Shown piece after piece: positions 34,359 to 44,299 of a stretch of 64,000 bases of DNA (positions within the stretch are counted from its first letter, which is position 1; each line of letters starts with the position of its first letter). Position numbers and translations under genes: made by a program. The stretch lies in the NCBI RefSeq assembly GCF_023715585.1, contig NZ_JAMBOK010000001.1:992001-1056000 (forward strand). Reading direction: 5' to 3'. The notes beneath the pieces were generated by a model. The model was not told the DNA's origin and searched no databases. It saw nothing but the letters and a program-made list of their open reading frames with translations. Source of the stretch: Sporosarcina luteola (GTDB taxonomy: Bacteria; Bacillota; Bacilli; Bacillales_A; Planococcaceae).

Positions 34359-35333
34359 TCAATTCGTTTTGACTTTCTTGATTTCTTCAATCATCATCGG
34401 AATGACTTCAAACAAGTCTCCAACGATGCCGTAGTCTGCTACTTTAAAAATATTTGCTTCTGGGTCTTTGTTGATGGCGACAATCACTTTTGAGTTGGAC
34501 ATCCCGGCCATATGCTGGATAGCGCCTGAAATTCCCGCTGCGATGTACAGATCAGGTGTTACAACTTTACCAGTCTGTCCGATTTGTAATGAATAGTCGC
34601 AGTAATCCGCATCACATGCTCCTCGGGATGCACCGACCGCTCCGCCGAGCAAGTTTGCCAATTCTTCAAGAGGTGCAAAACCTTCTGCACTTTTCACGCC
34701 GCGTCCGCCGGCAATGACGACTTTCGCTTCCGAAAGATCAACGCCTTCTGTCGATTTGCGTACGACTTCACTAATGACCGAGCGAAGGTTGGTAATGTCG
34801 ACCGAAACAGAGGAGACATCACCTGAACGGCTATCATCCTTGGCAAGCGGTTCGATGTTGTTTGGACGGACTGTAATGAAGAGAAGGCCGTCTTTGTTCT
34901 TTACCTTTTCAAATGCCTTGCCGGAGAAGATCGGACGGATGAAAACTGCGTCATCGCCTTCCCCGTCAATTGCCGTTACATCGGATATCAACCCCGATGC
35001 TAGCTTACTAGCAATCTTCGGAGATAGATCTTTCCCTAATGCCGTATGTCCGAATACAATGGCGTCAGGCTTTTCCTGATCATAAACCGCCATGAATGCT
35101 TGACCGAAGCCGTCTGATGTATAGTGTTTCAAATGCGGATGTTCCACCGTGATGACACGATCCGCACCGTGTTTGATCATTTCTTCCCCTAATGATTGAA
35201 CTGCGTCGCCAAATAGCAAACCGACGATTTCCCCGCCGCCCGCCACCGTTTTGGCAGCTGCAATCGCCTCGAATGAAACGTTACGCAATGCCCCTTCACG
35301 AGCTTCACCAAGTACTACTACTTTCTTAGACAT
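34359..35333 (-). CDS. etfA: Electron transfer flavoprotein alpha subunit
   Basis: The 324-residue subunit takes electrons from acyl-CoA dehydrogenases. The C-terminal FAD domain is clear: [57 protein letters not shown] and [20 protein letters not shown]. It follows etfB in the beta-oxidation cluster and ends with a terminator. Confidence 0.95.
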   Translation of the reverse strand: MSKKVVVLGEAREGALRNVSFEAIAAAKTVAGGGEIVGLLFGDAVQSLGEEMIKHGADRVITVEHPHLKHYTSDGFGQAFMAVYDQEKPDAIVFGHTALGKDLSPKIASKLASGLISDVTAIDGEGDDAVFIRPIFSGKAFEKVKNKDGLLFITVRPNNIEPLAKDDSRSGDVSSVSVDITNLRSVISEVVRKSTEGVDLSEAKVVIAGGRGVKSAEGFAPLEELANLLGGAVGASRGACDADYCDYSLQIGQTGKVVTPDLYIAAGISGAIQHMAGMSNSKVIVAINKDPEANIFKVADYGIVGDLFEVIPMMIEEIKKVKTN

Positions 35334-35385
35334 ATAGAGTCCCTCCCATTACGATATGAAATCAACGATTAATCAATTCTTGCTA

Positions 35386-36159
35386 TCAAAGCACCTTTGC
35401 TTCTTTATTCAGAAGATCCACAAGCTCTTTCACTTGGTGGGACAAGTCGCCCTCAAGGACGCGTCCCGCCGCTTTTTGCGGAGGAAGATAGATTTCGATT
35501 GTTTCCGTCTTCGCTTCCACGTCGTCCTCATCAAGATCCAAGTCGTCCAATTCCAGTTCATCAAGAGGCTTTTTCTTCGCCTTCATGATTCCTGGCAAAG
35601 AAGGATAGCGAGGTTCGTTCAAACCTTGCTGTGCTGTGACGAGTAATGGCAAGGAAGTTTCGATTGTTTCGGAATCCCCTTCTACGTCACGGATGATTTT
35701 TACGGAAGTGCCTTCGATTTCAAGATTTGTAATTGTCGTTACATAATTGATTCCCAGAAGTTCTGCAACACGTGGCCCCACTTGTCCTGAGCCGCCGTCG
35801 ATTGCGACGTTCCCCGCAAGGATTAGGTCCGCATTTTTGTCTTTCAAGTACTCGGCGATGATTTTAGCAGCCGTGAACTCGTCCATCTCATCCAAATCAT
35901 CTTCTGTGTTGATAAGGACCGCTTTGTCCGCCCCCATTGCAAGCGCTGTACGAAGTTGCTTTTCGGCCTCTTCGTCGCCGATCGTGATGACGGTCACTTC
36001 ACCGCCGTGCTCATCGCGTACTTGGATCGCCTCTTCAATTGCATATTCGTCGTAAGGATTGATGATGAATTCAGCGCCGTCCTCAACGATCTTACCGTTT
36101 GATACAGCGATTCTTTCCTCCGTGTCAAATGTCCGTTTCACCAATGCATAAATGTTCAT
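35386..36159 (-). CDS. etfB: Electron transfer flavoprotein beta subunit
   Basis: The 257-residue subunit binds AMP and pairs with EtfA. It opens MNIYALVKRTFDTEERIAV and has INPYDEYAIEEAIQVRDEHG, MGADKAVLINTEDDLDEMD and VAIDGGSGQVGPRVAELLGI. The ATG at 36159 follows AGGGAGG; 35 upstream codons are not part of the family. It lies 22 bases after fadB, in the fadR-fadB-etfB-etfA order known from B. subtilis. Confidence 0.95.
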   Translation of the reverse strand: MNIYALVKRTFDTEERIAVSNGKIVEDGAEFIINPYDEYAIEEAIQVRDEHGGEVTVITIGDEEAEKQLRTALAMGADKAVLINTEDDLDEMDEFTAAKIIAEYLKDKNADLILAGNVAIDGGSGQVGPRVAELLGINYVTTITNLEIEGTSVKIIRDVEGDSETIETSLPLLVTAQQGLNEPRYPSLPGIMKAKKKPLDELELDDLDLDEDDVEAKTETIEIYLPPQKAAGRVLEGDLSHQVKELVDLLNKEAKVL

Positions 36160-36181
36160 CTTGCAGACCTCCCTGGCTTTT

Positions 36182-36955
36182 TTAATTCCCTTTGAAATGT
36201 GGTTCCCTTTTTTCAATGAATGCTTGAATGCCCTCTTTTGCATCCTCAGAGACGAATACTTCACCGAACGAATCGGCTTCAGCCTTCACCCCTTCGTAGA
36301 ACGAGTCTGTTTTCGTATATTGGAGCATGCGGAGAGCTGCCTTCATGGCAATTGGACTCTTCTTCGCAATTTTCGTTGCGATTTCCATTGTCTTCGGAAG
36401 CAGTTCCTCATCCGGGAACGCACGATTGGCTAGACCCCACTGGACCGCCTCTTCCCCAGTTATGGGTTCACTCGTTAACAGCATTTCCGCAGCCTTCGCC
36501 ATACCGACATACCGCGGCAAGCGTTGCGTTCCTGCAAAACCGGGAATCAATCCCAATTGCAATTCCGGCAATCCGAGTTTTGCCCTCTCCGTGACAAACC
36601 GGATATGGCATCCCATCGCCAATTCGAGACCCCCGCCAAGCGCAGCGCCGTGAATTGCAGCAATAATCGGCTTTTTGAAACTTTCCATCCGTTCGAAGAC
36701 GTCCTGTCCAGCTGAAGCAAGCTGCGAAAATTGTTCACCGGACGTCACTGTCGTGAATTCCTTAATATCGGCGCCTGCCGAAAAGAATTTCCCGTCCCCA
36801 TGAAGTACGATGACTCTTACGGAATCATCATTCTCCACCTTGTCGAGCATTTGATCAACCTCTCGGATAAGACCGCTTGATAATGCATTGGCAGGCGGTC
36901 TATTGATTGTTGCAACCGCAACTCCGTCTTCAATCGCAATTTTCAAGAACTCCAT
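36182..36955 (-). CDS. fadB: Enoyl-CoA hydratase
   Basis: The 257-residue crotonase-fold enzyme hydrates trans-2-enoyl-CoA in beta-oxidation. The oxyanion-hole and catalytic Glu regions are [19 protein letters not shown] and [20 protein letters not shown], both glutamates present. ADIKEFTT matches the CoA-binding loop. It sits between fadR and etfB on the same strand. Confidence 0.93.
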   Translation of the reverse strand: MEFLKIAIEDGVAVATINRPPANALSSGLIREVDQMLDKVENDDSVRVIVLHGDGKFFSAGADIKEFTTVTSGEQFSQLASAGQDVFERMESFKKPIIAAIHGAALGGGLELAMGCHIRFVTERAKLGLPELQLGLIPGFAGTQRLPRYVGMAKAAEMLLTSEPITGEEAVQWGLANRAFPDEELLPKTMEIATKIAKKSPIAMKAALRMLQYTKTDSFYEGVKAEADSFGEVFVSEDAKEGIQAFIEKREPHFKGN

Positions 36956-37011
36956 TCATTCCCCACCCTTTCCGAAATGCCTATTCATCATCGCTCATTC
37001 ATCGTATGTGT

Positions 37012-37593
37012 TTACGCTTTCATTCCATTTAAAAGTAAGCGATGGACTTCTGGTGCCAATTTCATCAAATCGTACTTTTGATCATTCATCACCCAGGAGG
37101 TAATGGTTTCGTCAATCGTCCCGAATACCATTTGGCGTGCCAACCGAATATCGATTTGCTGGTCAAACTCACCTTTTTTGATTCCTTCTGTCAGGATGGC
37201 ATCGAGCAAAGTCAAGTATTCTTTCAAAACCTCATTGATTCTGTACCGAAGATCTTTGTTTGATTGCCGAAGTTCCAATTGCGTTACAATGGCTAGGTGG
37301 CGGTCGCCATTGAGCAAACTGAAATGGTTTTCTATCATCTTTGCAAGCATTTCTGTCGCAGAGATTTCTTTTTTCAGGATTTCCTGTACGTTTTCTACGA
37401 AAACCCCCATCTTCTCCCGGAAAACCGAGATAAGGATATCCTCTTTATTTTTGAAATAGAGATAGATCGTTCCGTCCGCGACGCCCGCTTCCTTGGCGAT
37501 TTTCGAGACTTGCGCCTGATGATAACCATTTTCGGCAATGACGATGACGGCCGCATCCACTATCTGTTTATATTTCGGTTTATCACGTTTCAT
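37012..37593 (-). CDS. fadR: TetR-family fatty acid regulator FadR
   Basis: The roughly 193-residue repressor has a TetR HTH at residues 8-55 (YKQIVDAAVIVIAENGYHQA, then EAGVADGTIYLYFKNKEDIL) and a helical ligand domain. B. subtilis FadR (YsiA) represses beta-oxidation genes until long-chain acyl-CoA binds. The ATG at 37593 follows GGTGGTG. A near-perfect FadR box lies 25 bases upstream, indicating autoregulation and control of the downstream fadB-etfBA genes. Confidence 0.93.
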   Translation of the reverse strand: MKRDKPKYKQIVDAAVIVIAENGYHQAQVSKIAKEAGVADGTIYLYFKNKEDILISVFREKMGVFVENVQEILKKEISATEMLAKMIENHFSLLNGDRHLAIVTQLELRQSNKDLRYRINEVLKEYLTLLDAILTEGIKKGEFDQQIDIRLARQMVFGTIDETITSWVMNDQKYDLMKLAPEVHRLLLNGMKA

Positions 37594-37617
37594 TTTTTCA
37601 CCACCAAAAAGAAAATA

Positions 37618-37635
37618 TGAATGAGTATTCATTCA
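37618..37635. promoter_or_regulatory. FadR operator
   Basis: TGAATGAGTATTCATTCA fits the B. subtilis FadR consensus TGAATGANTANTCATTCA at every defined position. It is embedded in a longer palindrome from GAAAATA to TATTTTC (37611-37642), between lcfA and fadR. Confidence 0.93.
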
Positions 37636-37679
37636 TATTTTCATATTAATCGTTAATTTGATTGTCGTCAAGTCTTTCA

Positions 37680-39377
37680 TTAAGAAGTTTGCAATTCCTG
37701 CGCCAACTTCTTTTTCTCCTCATCAACGAGGGCACGCCGCAATATTTTTCCGATTGCGGTCTTCGGCAACTCTTTCCTGAACTCATACTGACGCGGCACT
37801 TTGAACGATGCCAATTGTTCACGGCAATAGGTATTCAATTCTTCTTCGGTCACAGATTCTCCTTCTTTTAGAACGATATATGCTTTTACGGTCTCTCCCC
37901 GGTAAGGGTCGGGAATTCCCGCGACGACACATTCTTGAATCGCCTCGTGCTCGTAAAGGACTTCTTCGATTTCACGCGGATAAATATTGAAGCCGCTTGC
38001 AATGATCATATCTTTTTTCCTGTCAACGACATAGAAATGGCCTTCGTCGTCCATATACCCTAAATCTCCGGTCAATAGCCACCCGTCTCGGAACGTTTCG
38101 TTAGTCTCTTCTGGTCGGTTCCAATAACCTTTCATCACTTGAGGACCTCTGACCGCAATTTCCCCGACTTCCCCGTTCGGCAAAGGTTCTGATGATTCCG
38201 GTCCTAAGATGCAGGCATCCGTGTCAGGCCAAGGAACTCCGATAGACCCCTTTACACGTCTTTCTTCCCATACAAAATTCGCGATGGCAACAGGCGACGT
38301 CTCCGTTAATCCGTATCCTTCCACGAGCTTCCCGCCAGTCACCTTTTCGAATCGATCCTGAAGTTCGACAGGCAATGCAGCCGATCCACTAATGCACGCT
38401 TTAATGGATGATAGGTCATACTTCGCGAGATCAGGATGATTCAGCAATCCGATATAGATTGTCGGAGCACCAGGGAAGAGCGTCGGTTTTTGTTTATCGA
38501 TCGCCTTCAATGCAGTATCGAAGTCGAATTTAGGTATCAGCACCATTTTATTGCCTAACATGACAGATAAGACAAGGACTGTCGTCATGCCATACACATG
38601 GAAGAATGGCAGGATTCCCATGACTGTCTCTTCTCCGTCTTCACATTTATACAACCACGCATTGCACATCTGCGCATTGCTGATCAGATTGGCATGCGTC
38701 AGCATGACCCCTTTCGGCGGTCCTGTCGTGCCACCGGTATATTGAAGCAATGCAATGTCTTCGTCGAAATTAAAATCATAGGAAACCGGATTGGGTTTAG
38801 CTATTTTCATTATTTCCGTGAAAAGATGGTTCATGCCCCGGTGCTCCACTTTCACAATGATGCCATGCTCTTTTTTCTGGATGAACGGATAGATAAGATT
38901 TTTAGGAAATGGCAAGTACTCTTTAATTCCGGTAATGATGACATGCTCCAATTTCGTTTCCTTTACGATCTTCGTAATACGCCCGAAAAGAATATCAAGC
39001 GAAATGATAGCCTTTGCCCCAGAATCCGACATCTGATAAGCCAATTCCCTTTCTGTATAAAGCGGATTCGTCTGCACGACAATTCCTCCGATATAGAGGA
39101 TGCCGTAGTAGGCGATTGCACTTTGCGGACAGTTCGGGAGCATGATTGCAACACGATCCCCTTTTTCAAGGCCAAGTGAACGCAAATAGTTTGCAAATTT
39201 CAACGCAGACTCATGGAACTCTTTATAGCTTATGTCCTTCCCCATGAAATGCATGGCCGTCTTATCAGGAAACTTGTTTGCTGATCTCGTCAGGAATTCT
39301 TGAAGCGGAATCCGATCATAGACAATCGTCTTCGGTATTTCTGCTGGATACATATCCAACCAAGGTCTTGCTGTCAT
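37680..39377 (-). CDS. lcfA: Long-chain fatty acid-CoA ligase
   Basis: The 565-residue ANL ligase activates long-chain fatty acids. It has P-loop YTGGTTGPPKGVMLTHANL, adenylate motif GYGLTETSPVA, the region TGDLGYMDDEGHFYVVDRKK, the fatty-acid-ligase signature MIIASGFNIYPREIEEVL and the catalytic lysine in PKTAIGKILRRAL. The ATG at 39377 follows AAGGGGGGG. It is the first gene of the lcfA-fadR-fadB-etfB-etfA cluster, with a promoter and degenerate FadR site upstream. Confidence 0.94.
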   Translation of the reverse strand: MTARPWLDMYPAEIPKTIVYDRIPLQEFLTRSANKFPDKTAMHFMGKDISYKEFHESALKFANYLRSLGLEKGDRVAIMLPNCPQSAIAYYGILYIGGIVVQTNPLYTERELAYQMSDSGAKAIISLDILFGRITKIVKETKLEHVIITGIKEYLPFPKNLIYPFIQKKEHGIIVKVEHRGMNHLFTEIMKIAKPNPVSYDFNFDEDIALLQYTGGTTGPPKGVMLTHANLISNAQMCNAWLYKCEDGEETVMGILPFFHVYGMTTVLVLSVMLGNKMVLIPKFDFDTALKAIDKQKPTLFPGAPTIYIGLLNHPDLAKYDLSSIKACISGSAALPVELQDRFEKVTGGKLVEGYGLTETSPVAIANFVWEERRVKGSIGVPWPDTDACILGPESSEPLPNGEVGEIAVRGPQVMKGYWNRPEETNETFRDGWLLTGDLGYMDDEGHFYVVDRKKDMIIASGFNIYPREIEEVLYEHEAIQECVVAGIPDPYRGETVKAYIVLKEGESVTEEELNTYCREQLASFKVPRQYEFRKELPKTAIGKILRRALVDEEKKKLAQELQTS

Positions 39378-39428
39378 TGTAACCCCCCCTTTTCCCATTC
39401 CAATACTTTGAAAATTCCCTCTTAAAAT

Positions 39429-39457
39429 ATTATATCGATAAATGAATCCGCTTTCAA
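39429..39457 (-). promoter_or_regulatory. Promoter of lcfA with degenerate FadR site
   Basis: TTGAAA (39452-39457) and TATAAT (39429-39434) are spaced by 17 bases. TGAAAGCGGATTCATTTA overlaps the -35 and matches the FadR box at 12 of 16 defined positions. Confidence 0.68.
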
Positions 39458-39484
39458 ATAGAATATTACTTTTCCTGTGAAAAA

Positions 39485-39515
39485 ATGCCTTGACCGGCAA
39501 ATTTCAGTCAAGGCG
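39485..39515 (-). terminator. Terminator after yshE and the 28-aa gene
   Basis: CGCCTTGAC pairs with GTCAAGGCA, followed by TTTTTTC on the minus strand. The stop codon of the 28-residue protein lies in the stem. Confidence 0.82.
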
Positions 39516-39594
39516 TATTTGTGAACATCCAGTAAATTCCTACTAGAATGAAAAGAATACAGACAACGATTAATATCTTAGACAATTTCTCCAT
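39508..39594 (-). CDS. 28-residue single-span membrane peptide
   Basis: ATG at 39594 follows AGGAG by seven bases; the ribosome site lies just past the yshE stop. The product begins MEKLSKILIVVCILFILVGI and ends YWMFTNTP, a basic N-terminus followed by one membrane helix. Its stop codon falls in the terminator stem. Position suggests co-expression with the DUF350 membrane protein; function unknown. Confidence 0.68.
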   Translation of the reverse strand: MEKLSKILIVVCILFILVGIYWMFTNTP

Positions 39595-39604
39595 ATCAAG
39601 TCTC

Positions 39605-40018
39605 CTATGAAATGCTGGCACCGATTACAAACGACAAGCCTACAGATATCGTCAGTGAAATGAATCCGACTGAGCGGTTATCCTCTTCGATCTCCTTATC
39701 AATCTGGAACCTCGGTGTAAGGAATTCAAATAGCACATATGCTACTACGAGCAGGAAAAAACCGAACAGGCCCCATCCAATCATTTGTGGCAATGAATTA
39801 TGCTGCTCGATTGAATAGCGGAAGATATTTGCCACTCCAAATATCTTCCCCCCCGTCGCCATGGCGACCGCTACATTCCCTTTCCGGATCTCTTCCCAGT
39901 TATTATATTTTGTCACAAGTTCAAATAGCACCATCGAAAAGATGAGGCAAAGGACTACAACGCTGAAGTAGCCTGTCGTTTCTACGAGAGGATGACTCCA
40001 AAAACCGATTTCCGTCAT
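39605..40018 (-). CDS. yshE: DUF350 membrane protein, YshE
   Basis: The 137-residue protein has four predicted membrane helices (GYFSVVVLCLIFSMVLFELV, AMATGGKIFGVANIF, GWGLFGFFLLVVAYVLFEFL, ISLTISVGLSFVIGASI). DUF350 proteins appear as such four-helix units, often with mutS2 or lcfA in Bacillales. Function unknown; no catalytic motif. It lies between mutS2 and lcfA, followed immediately by a 28-codon membrane-peptide gene. Confidence 0.85.
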   Translation of the reverse strand: MTEIGFWSHPLVETTGYFSVVVLCLIFSMVLFELVTKYNNWEEIRKGNVAVAMATGGKIFGVANIFRYSIEQHNSLPQMIGWGLFGFFLLVVAYVLFEFLTPRFQIDKEIEEDNRSVGFISLTISVGLSFVIGASIS

Positions 40019-40099
40019 TTATTTTGACTCCTTTGAAATTCATTCATCCAAACGTTTACGGATAGGCGCCCGAAAAGTTTCATTTCGCTTTACTGCTGT

Positions 40100-42454
40100 T
40101 TACTTTAATTCGACGACAGTCACTCCATGCCCGCCTTCGCCCGCTTCTCCATAACGGTAGCTTTTTACACGAGGATGATTCTTCAAATACGTTTGCACAC
40201 CTTGCCGCAAAGCTCCCGTCCCTTTTCCGTGGATAATCGACACTTGGTGATAATTGGACAGCAAGGCATCGTCCAAATATTTTTCCGTACGATGCAAGGC
40301 ATCTTCATATCTTTCTCCACGAAGATCCAGTTCTAGTTTAACATAGGAATCTCTTCCTCTGACAGATGCTGAGACGACAGTATCTTTTACTTTTTCGGGC
40401 TTCGTATATTCCAGCACGGATTCGTCGAGTTTCATTTTCAAGATCCCGATTTGGACGATCCATTCATTTGCTGACACCTTCTCGACCAAGGTACCCTTCT
40501 GTCCGTATGTGATGACCTTCACTTCGTCACCGGCTTCAAGAGGCCTCGGTGCAGCTTTCGCTTTAATCTTTTTCTTCTTCTCTTCGGGAGCTGCTCCTTC
40601 CAGCCTTTTACGTGCTTCAATCAGTTCATGCTCTTTGACGTTAGCTCCGGCGTTCAAACGCAATGCACGTAAATCTGAAATGACAGCTTCCGATTCGGCG
40701 CGTGCATCGTCTACGATTTTCTTCGCTTTCCCTTTTGCATTCTCGATGAGTTTTTCTTTCATAGCATCGAATTCGGATACTTTCGTTTCCAATTCACGTT
40801 TTAATTTTTCCGTTTCGATAAGCAATGCATGCGTCTGCTCGGCATCCTTTTCAGATTGAACCCTGCTCGATTCTAATGAAGCGATCATTGAATCGACTTC
40901 ACCGCGATCTGTTCCTGTGAATTTCTTTGCCCGTTTGATGATATGTTCATGTAGACCGAGCCGCTGTGAAATTTCGAATGCATTACTTCTTCCAGGAACT
41001 CCTATCAATAAACGATAAGTCGGGCTCAACGTATCAATATCGAATTCCACACTGGCATTCGCCACACCCGGACGATTATATCCATACGCCTTCAACTCCG
41101 GATAGTGGGTCGTCGCCATGACTCTTGCCCCTGTGCCATGCACTTCATCCAAGATGGAAATAGCCAATGCCGCCCCTTCCTGCGGATCAGTGCCCGAGCC
41201 TAGTTCGTCAAAAATGAGCAGCGACCGGGAATCAAATTTCTTCAGGATATCGACAATGTTCACCATATGCGATGAAAACGTACTTAGGCTTTGTTCGATG
41301 GACTGTTCATCGCCAATATCCGCGTAGACAGAGTCGAAGACGGCAACTTCAGATCCGTCCAATGCAGGAATCGGAAGTCCCGCCTGAGCCATCAATGTGC
41401 ACAAGCCTACCGTCTTCAATGTGACGGTCTTCCCTCCTGTATTCGGACCTGTAATGACAATTGTTGTAATCTCTTTGCCGAATTCAATCGTATTGGCAAC
41501 AGCCTGTTCGATCGGCAGCAAAGGATGACGCGCTTTTGCCAGCCGGATATAGCCTTCATTATTTACGGTCGGTTTCGTACATTTATGCGCAATTCCATAC
41601 TTTGATTTGGCAAGGATGATATCAATTTCCGATAAAATATCGACAAGGACAAAAAGATCATGGGCCACCTCTTGGACTTTGACAGACAGCTCCTGCAAAA
41701 TCTTTTCAATTTCATCCTTCTCTTTCATTTTCAAGTTGCGGATTTCATTATTTGCCTGCACGACACCATCCGGCTCGATGAACAACGTATGCCCCGATGA
41801 TGACATGTCATGGATGACGCCCCCGAAGTGGGATCTGTATTCCGACTTGACAGGAATGACGTATCTGTCATTTCTGATCGTCACGATGGAATCTGAAAGC
41901 ATTTTCGATGCGTTCCTTCCCCTCGTATAGCCCTCAAGCTTTTCCCGTACACGTCCCTCCTGGATGCGCAAGCTCTGCCGAATAGATCGAAGCGTGCCCG
42001 ATGCACTGTCGACAACATGCCCATTGTCGTCAATCGCGGCATTAATTTCATGCTCAAGTCCTGTAAGGATTGGCAAAGCTTCTTTCTTAGCTAGAAAATG
42101 CGGAATTTCAATATCTTCGTCTGCATCCACCGCTTCGATGAACTGTCTCAAAATCCGGCTCGCACGTATCGTATTCGCAGTTTCCATCAATTCATATGCA
42201 CTAAGTACACCGCCGATTTGTGCTCGTTTTGCATGTGGTCGAATGTCGCTGATTCCACCCATCGGCACGTTACCACGCACTCTCAAGATTGCAAGCCCCT
42301 CGTCCGTCTCTTCAAGTAAACGAACCACTTCCTGGTAGTCGCTAACTGGAACCAGTTTTTCCATATATGTCCGTCCCGCAGATGATGTGCAATAGGTTGC
42401 TACAATATCCCGGATTTTATCAAACTCAAGTGTTTTTAAAACACGTTTTTCCAA
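40100..42454 (-). CDS. mutS2: Endonuclease MutS2
   Basis: The 784-residue protein has helical core and clamp, an ABC-type ATPase (GPNTGGKTVTLKTVGLCTLM, FDELGSGTDPQEGAALA), a coiled coil and a C-terminal Smr domain (LDLRGERYEDALHRTEKYLD with IIHGKGTGALR). MutS2 suppresses recombination and, in B. subtilis, rescues collided ribosomes. A TTG at 42454 is the likely start: AAGGGAAGTG lies upstream and the opening MEKRVLKTLEFDKIRD then matches the family length. It overlaps no neighbour; polX ends 17 bases upstream. Confidence 0.94.
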   Translation of the reverse strand: MEKRVLKTLEFDKIRDIVATYCTSSAGRTYMEKLVPVSDYQEVVRLLEETDEGLAILRVRGNVPMGGISDIRPHAKRAQIGGVLSAYELMETANTIRASRILRQFIEAVDADEDIEIPHFLAKKEALPILTGLEHEINAAIDDNGHVVDSASGTLRSIRQSLRIQEGRVREKLEGYTRGRNASKMLSDSIVTIRNDRYVIPVKSEYRSHFGGVIHDMSSSGHTLFIEPDGVVQANNEIRNLKMKEKDEIEKILQELSVKVQEVAHDLFVLVDILSEIDIILAKSKYGIAHKCTKPTVNNEGYIRLAKARHPLLPIEQAVANTIEFGKEITTIVITGPNTGGKTVTLKTVGLCTLMAQAGLPIPALDGSEVAVFDSVYADIGDEQSIEQSLSTFSSHMVNIVDILKKFDSRSLLIFDELGSGTDPQEGAALAISILDEVHGTGARVMATTHYPELKAYGYNRPGVANASVEFDIDTLSPTYRLLIGVPGRSNAFEISQRLGLHEHIIKRAKKFTGTDRGEVDSMIASLESSRVQSEKDAEQTHALLIETEKLKRELETKVSEFDAMKEKLIENAKGKAKKIVDDARAESEAVISDLRALRLNAGANVKEHELIEARKRLEGAAPEEKKKKIKAKAAPRPLEAGDEVKVITYGQKGTLVEKVSANEWIVQIGILKMKLDESVLEYTKPEKVKDTVVSASVRGRDSYVKLELDLRGERYEDALHRTEKYLDDALLSNYHQVSIIHGKGTGALRQGVQTYLKNHPRVKSYRYGEAGEGGHGVTVVELK

Positions 42455-42470
42455 TGCATTACACTTCCCT

Positions 42471-44177
42471 TCATTTCCGTATAATTTCACGGATGAATTG
42501 TTCAAGCGGCCACGTATTTACGACCGTCTCTTTTTTCAACCACGCTTTTTGCGCGTATTTCACACCAATTTTCATATGCTCCAATTGATCGATTGCATGT
42601 GCATCCGTATTGATGGCAATTTTGACGCCCGCCTGCTGTGCCATCGCCAAATATTCAACAGCCAAGTCGAAGCGGTGCGGATTGCCGTTTAGTTCAAGAA
42701 CTTTATCATACGTCTTCGCCCATTCAATTAATTGAGGCACGTCAGGGTTATAGCCGTCCCTCTGGCCTATAATCCTACCAGTTGGATGAGCGATCATCGT
42801 AACATACGGATTTTTCATTGCCGCATGCAGCCTGTCCATGATCTTTTCCTGCGGCTGATTGAAATTTGAATGGATGGACGCGATGACGAAATCCAGCTCC
42901 TGTAATAAATCATCATCAAAATCAAGAGATCCATCCGGAAGGATATCCATTTCCGTCCCACAGAATATCTCAATATCGTCATATTCCTCATTCAATTTCC
43001 GGATCTCTTCAATTTGGCTTCGGACCCTCTCAGGCGTCAATCCATTTGCTATCTTCAAGTATTGTGTATGATCTGTAATTACCATATGGGAGTAGCCCCG
43101 ATCTCTGCATGCTTCGACCATCTCACGAATAGAATATCCACCGTCAGACCACGTCGTATGCATATGGAAATCGCCTCGAATATCCTCAAGCGTTACCAGT
43201 CCCGCAATTTCATGCGCCCGATCGATTTCCTTCCCGTCCTTCCGTAAAGAAGGGGGAATGAAAGGCAGATCAAAGAAGGCGAAGAAATCGGATTCAGATT
43301 CAAATGTCTTTACTGTTCCATCTTCCAATTCAACACCGTATTCGCTAATCTTCATTCCTTGTGACTTGGCAAGTTGACGCATCTTCACATTATGGTCTTT
43401 CGAACCTGTAAAATGGTGCAACGCCGTCGCAAATTGTTCCTCAGTCACAAAGCGGAAATCTGCATCGACCAGTTCAGCCATATCGAGAACGACCGACAGC
43501 TTGGAGTCGCCCGCTGCGACCGTTTCCTCGATCGGCATAACTTCCATCAACTTTTCCCGAACAGCAGCAGGTTCATCCGTTACAATGATGAAATCGACAT
43601 CGCTGCTTTCCTCTTCTGCACGACGGAAACTTCCTGCTACCGAAAAACGGATGATTTCCTTTATTCCACGTAATTCATCCTCAATTGCTTTGACAATCGA
43701 TTCCACTTGCCAGACCGGCAGCTTCCCTTTCTTGGTACCGAGCTGTTCAAGTTCGTGCAGGATCTTCTCTTCAGTCTTTTTGCCGAATCCGGGAAGGCCG
43801 CTCACTTTGTTCGCTTCACAAGCAAGACGCAACGACTCAATGGAATCGATACCGATCGCTTCCCTAAGTTTGGCAATTCTTTTACCGCCTAGTCCAGGCA
43901 CTTTCAATAAAGGGATAAGCCCTTTTGGAACTTCCTCTTCAAGCTCCTTCAACAGGTCGGACTCGCCCTTTTCCATCAGATCGATGATGACTGCGCCTGT
44001 CCCTTTACCGATCCCCTTTAATTTCAATATATCATCCATTTCCGCTAGGCTCCGCGGATCGAGTTCAAGCACATTCGCCGCTTTCCGGAATGCCCCCACT
44101 TTAAATGGATTCTCCCCTAATAACTCCATATATAGTGCGATTTTTTCAAATGTGCGAATGATTGTTTTCTTGTTCAT
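42471..44177 (-). CDS. polX: DNA polymerase/3'-5' exonuclease PolX
   Basis: The 568-residue protein joins a family X polymerase (helix-hairpin-helix LKGIGKGTGAVIIDLME and KVPGLGGKRIAKLREAIG; nucleotidyl-transfer site SSDVDFIIVTDE) to a C-terminal PHP exonuclease (GDFHMHTTWSDGGYSIREM, MVITDHTQYL, FCGTEMDIL, NTDAHAID). It fills short gaps in base excision repair. It follows cvpA after a terminator and precedes mutS2 closely. Confidence 0.95.
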   Translation of the reverse strand: MNKKTIIRTFEKIALYMELLGENPFKVGAFRKAANVLELDPRSLAEMDDILKLKGIGKGTGAVIIDLMEKGESDLLKELEEEVPKGLIPLLKVPGLGGKRIAKLREAIGIDSIESLRLACEANKVSGLPGFGKKTEEKILHELEQLGTKKGKLPVWQVESIVKAIEDELRGIKEIIRFSVAGSFRRAEEESSDVDFIIVTDEPAAVREKLMEVMPIEETVAAGDSKLSVVLDMAELVDADFRFVTEEQFATALHHFTGSKDHNVKMRQLAKSQGMKISEYGVELEDGTVKTFESESDFFAFFDLPFIPPSLRKDGKEIDRAHEIAGLVTLEDIRGDFHMHTTWSDGGYSIREMVEACRDRGYSHMVITDHTQYLKIANGLTPERVRSQIEEIRKLNEEYDDIEIFCGTEMDILPDGSLDFDDDLLQELDFVIASIHSNFNQPQEKIMDRLHAAMKNPYVTMIAHPTGRIIGQRDGYNPDVPQLIEWAKTYDKVLELNGNPHRFDLAVEYLAMAQQAGVKIAINTDAHAIDQLEHMKIGVKYAQKAWLKKETVVNTWPLEQFIREIIRK

Positions 44178-44212
44178 GCGTCACCACTCCTCCATTTACC
44201 TAAATCGTTTTC

Positions 44213-44247
44213 GAAAAAAGGCTTCCCCCCAACCAAGGGGGGAAGCC
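44213..44247 (-). terminator. Terminator of zapA-cvpA
   Basis: GGCTTCCCCCC-TTGG-TTGGGGGGAAGCC followed by TTTTTT on the minus strand. Confidence 0.88.
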
Positions 44248-44299
44248 GTTCAGAATGATTGTATAGGACAGCCTACGTTTTTGCACGGGCCGCAATACA

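Noticed and set aside
36160..36264. N-terminal extension of EtfB
   Set aside because: The extra 35 codons overlap fadB, have no ribosome site and are not part of the family; the ATG at 36159 has AGGGAGG.
38598..39179. 193-codon plus-strand frame opposite lcfA
   Set aside because: It is the antisense shadow of a well-supported ligase gene and has no ribosome site.
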